Shown here in pieces: positions 7,331 through 8,338 of a DNA stretch of 8,338 bases; position 1 is the first letter of the stretch, and each line of letters starts with the position of its first letter. The notes beneath the pieces are model-generated. The model had not been told where the DNA came from and made no database searches. It saw only the letters and a list, made by a program, of their open reading frames with translations. This DNA comes from DATCSE01 sp036568605. Lineage in GTDB: Bacteria; Pseudomonadota; Gammaproteobacteria; Burkholderiales; Burkholderiaceae_C. The translations under genes and the position numbers were made by a program. The DNA lies in contig DATCSE010000394.1 of NCBI GenBank assembly GCA_036568605.1, positions 1 to 8,338 on the forward strand, in the 5' to 3' direction.

Positions 7331-7340
7331 AGCGTGCCGC
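7320..7340 (+). promoter_or_regulatory. RNA hairpin enclosing the DUF4142 stop codon
   Basis: GCACGC at 7322-7327 pairs perfectly with GCGTGC at 7332-7337 across the four-base loop TGAA at 7328-7331. That loop contains the TGA stop. Two more pairs (7320-7321 with 7339-7340) can form if C7338 bulges. No U-run follows, so it is not a standard terminator. It could be a transcript-stabilising or processing element between the two genes. Confidence 0.45.
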
Positions 7341-7373
7341 GCAGCTGTTGCCGCAAGAATTTCCCGCCGTTCG

Positions 7374-8338
7374 ATGAGCCGCACGTTGCGCCCGTCACCC
7401 CTGTCCCCGCAGCAGCTGGAGGCGATGGACGCGTACTGGCGCGCCGCCAACTACCTGTCGGTCGGCCAGATCTACCTGCGCGACAACCCGCTGCTGCGCG
7501 AACCGCTGCTGCGCGAACACGTCAAGCGCATGCTGCTGGGCCACTGGGGCACGACGCCGGGCCAGAACTTCATCTACACGCACCTGAACCGCGTGATCGT
7601 GCGCGACGACCTGGACATGATCTACATCGCCGGGCCGGGCCACGGCGGACCGGCGGTGGTCGCGCAGACCTATCTCGAAGGCACCTACAGCGAGGTCTAT
7701 CCGCACATCACGCGCGACGCGGCCGGCCTGCGCAAGCTGTTCGCGCAGTTCTCGTTCCCCGGCGGGATCGGCAGCCACGCGACGCCCGAATGCCCCGGCT
7801 CGATCCACGAGGGCGGCGAGCTGGGGTATTCGCTCAGCCATGCGTTCGGTACGGTGCTCGACAACCCGACGCTGATCGCGGCCTGCGTGATCGGCGACGG
7901 CGAAGCCGAGACCGGCCCGCTGGCGACCGCGTGGCACTCGAACAAGTTCCTCGACCCAGCGCACGATGGCGCGGTGCTGCCCATCCTGCACCTGAACGGC
8001 TACAAGATCGCGAGCCCGACGATCTTCGCGCGCATCTCTCGTGACGAGCTCGCACAGTTCCTGAACGGCTGCGGCTGGTCGCCGCTGTTCGTCGAGGGCG
8101 ACGAGCCGGCGACGATGCACACCGCGATGGCGCACGCGCTCGATCTCGCGGTCGCGGCGATCTCGACGATCCGCACCGAAGCGCGCGGCCGCAGCACCGC
8201 GCGGGCCGACCGCCCGCGCTGGCCGATGATCGTGCTGCGTTCGCCCAAGGGCTGGACCGGGCCGGCGCAGGTCGACGGCCTGCCCAACACCGGCACGCCA
8301 CGCTCGCACCAGGTCCCGATCGTCGTCGCGCCGCAAGG
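7374..8338 (+). CDS. xfp: Phosphoketolase of the XFP family (D-xylulose 5-phosphate / D-fructose 6-phosphate), N-terminal part only
   Basis: This thiamine-diphosphate enzyme splits xylulose 5-phosphate, and often fructose 6-phosphate, with inorganic phosphate to give acetyl phosphate plus glyceraldehyde 3-phosphate or erythrose 4-phosphate. The 321 residues in the window are the N-terminal thiamine-binding part; full enzymes run to about 790-800. Signatures are A-N-Y-L-S-V-G-Q at 25-32, GHWGTTPGQNF at 56-66, GPGHGGP at 87-93, SFPGGIGSH at 127-135 and H-E-G-G-E-L-G-Y at 145-152. The cofactor motif GDGEAETGP at 174-182 is followed by NGYKI at 208-212. The start at 7374 gives the usual family N-terminus (P-L-S-P then D-A-Y-W-R). 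No good Shine-Dalgarno sequence precedes it, so it may depend on translation of the DUF4142 gene 43 bases upstream. The frame is intact to the right edge. Whether it prefers xylulose 5-phosphate or also accepts fructose 6-phosphate cannot be told here. Confidence 0.96.
   Translation, partial: MSRTLRPSPLSPQQLEAMDAYWRAANYLSVGQIYLRDNPLLREPLLREHVKRMLLGHWGTTPGQNFIYTHLNRVIVRDDLDMIYIAGPGHGGPAVVAQTYLEGTYSEVYPHITRDAAGLRKLFAQFSFPGGIGSHATPECPGSIHEGGELGYSLSHAFGTVLDNPTLIAACVIGDGEAETGPLATAWHSNKFLDPAHDGAVLPILHLNGYKIASPTIFARISRDELAQFLNGCGWSPLFVEGDEPATMHTAMAHALDLAVAAISTIRTEARGRSTARADRPRWPMIVLRSPKGWTGPAQVDGLPNTGTPRSHQVPIVVAPQ
7491..7518 (+). repeat. Short in-frame tandem repeat inside the phosphoketolase gene
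   Basis: The 13-base unit CTGCTGCGCGAAC occurs at 7491-7503 and again at 7506-7518, a period of 15 bases, encoding L-L-R-E-P followed by L-L-R-E-H. It keeps the frame and the surrounding family motifs, so it is a local codon-level similarity rather than a disruptive duplication. Confidence 0.6.

Noticed and set aside
5885..7450. N-terminally extended SDR of 521 residues
   Set aside because: The extra 260 residues are antisense to the DUF4142 gene. The ATG at 6667 has a good ribosome binding site and gives the normal SDR length.
7395..8336. Minus-strand open frame of 313 codons under the phosphoketolase
   Set aside because: It is antisense to a gene with unmistakable phosphoketolase signatures and has no domain of its own.

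Overview
The window is very GC-rich, roughly 68-70% by eye, with tightly packed genes and strong G/C preference at third codon positions. Protein styles (an unusual class A penicillin-binding protein, a DUF4142 protein and an XFP phosphoketolase) suggest a Gram-negative proteobacterium, most likely a betaproteobacterium of the order Burkholderiales. That placement is inference from composition and gene style; no rRNA or other marker is present. I see no tRNA, rRNA, CRISPR array, insertion sequence, integrase or attachment site.

Layout. Positions 1-2932 (minus strand) hold a large bifunctional penicillin-binding protein, cut at the left edge just after its KTG motif. A 107-base gap separates it from a compact three-gene operon, also on the minus strand, at 6667-3040. 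In transcription order this is a short-chain dehydrogenase/reductase (SDR), a NodU/TobZ-type O-carbamoyltransferase, and a family 2 glycosyltransferase with C-terminal membrane segments. Both junctions are 4-base ATGA start/stop overlaps, so the three products are very probably translationally coupled. A 123-base divergent intergenic region with a perfect 7-bp GC inverted repeat then leads to two plus-strand genes: an exported DUF4142 protein (6791-7330) and, 43 bases later, an XFP-family phosphoketolase (7374 to the right edge, truncated). A hairpin whose loop contains the DUF4142 stop codon sits at that junction.

How the genes may work together. The SDR-carbamoyltransferase-glycosyltransferase trio looks like a small tailoring cassette that reduces or oxidises, carbamoylates and glycosylates a metabolite, lipid or surface glycan. 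Its substrate cannot be told from the sequence. The membrane-anchored glycosyltransferase and the cell-wall synthase next door make a cell-envelope product plausible. The DUF4142-phosphoketolase pair is separate: phosphoketolase splits xylulose 5-phosphate or fructose 6-phosphate to acetyl phosphate, and DUF4142 proteins are periplasmic helical proteins of unclear role. The points most worth a second look are the carbamoyltransferase operon, the insertion of about 170-180 residues in the transpeptidase domain, and the stop-codon hairpin.
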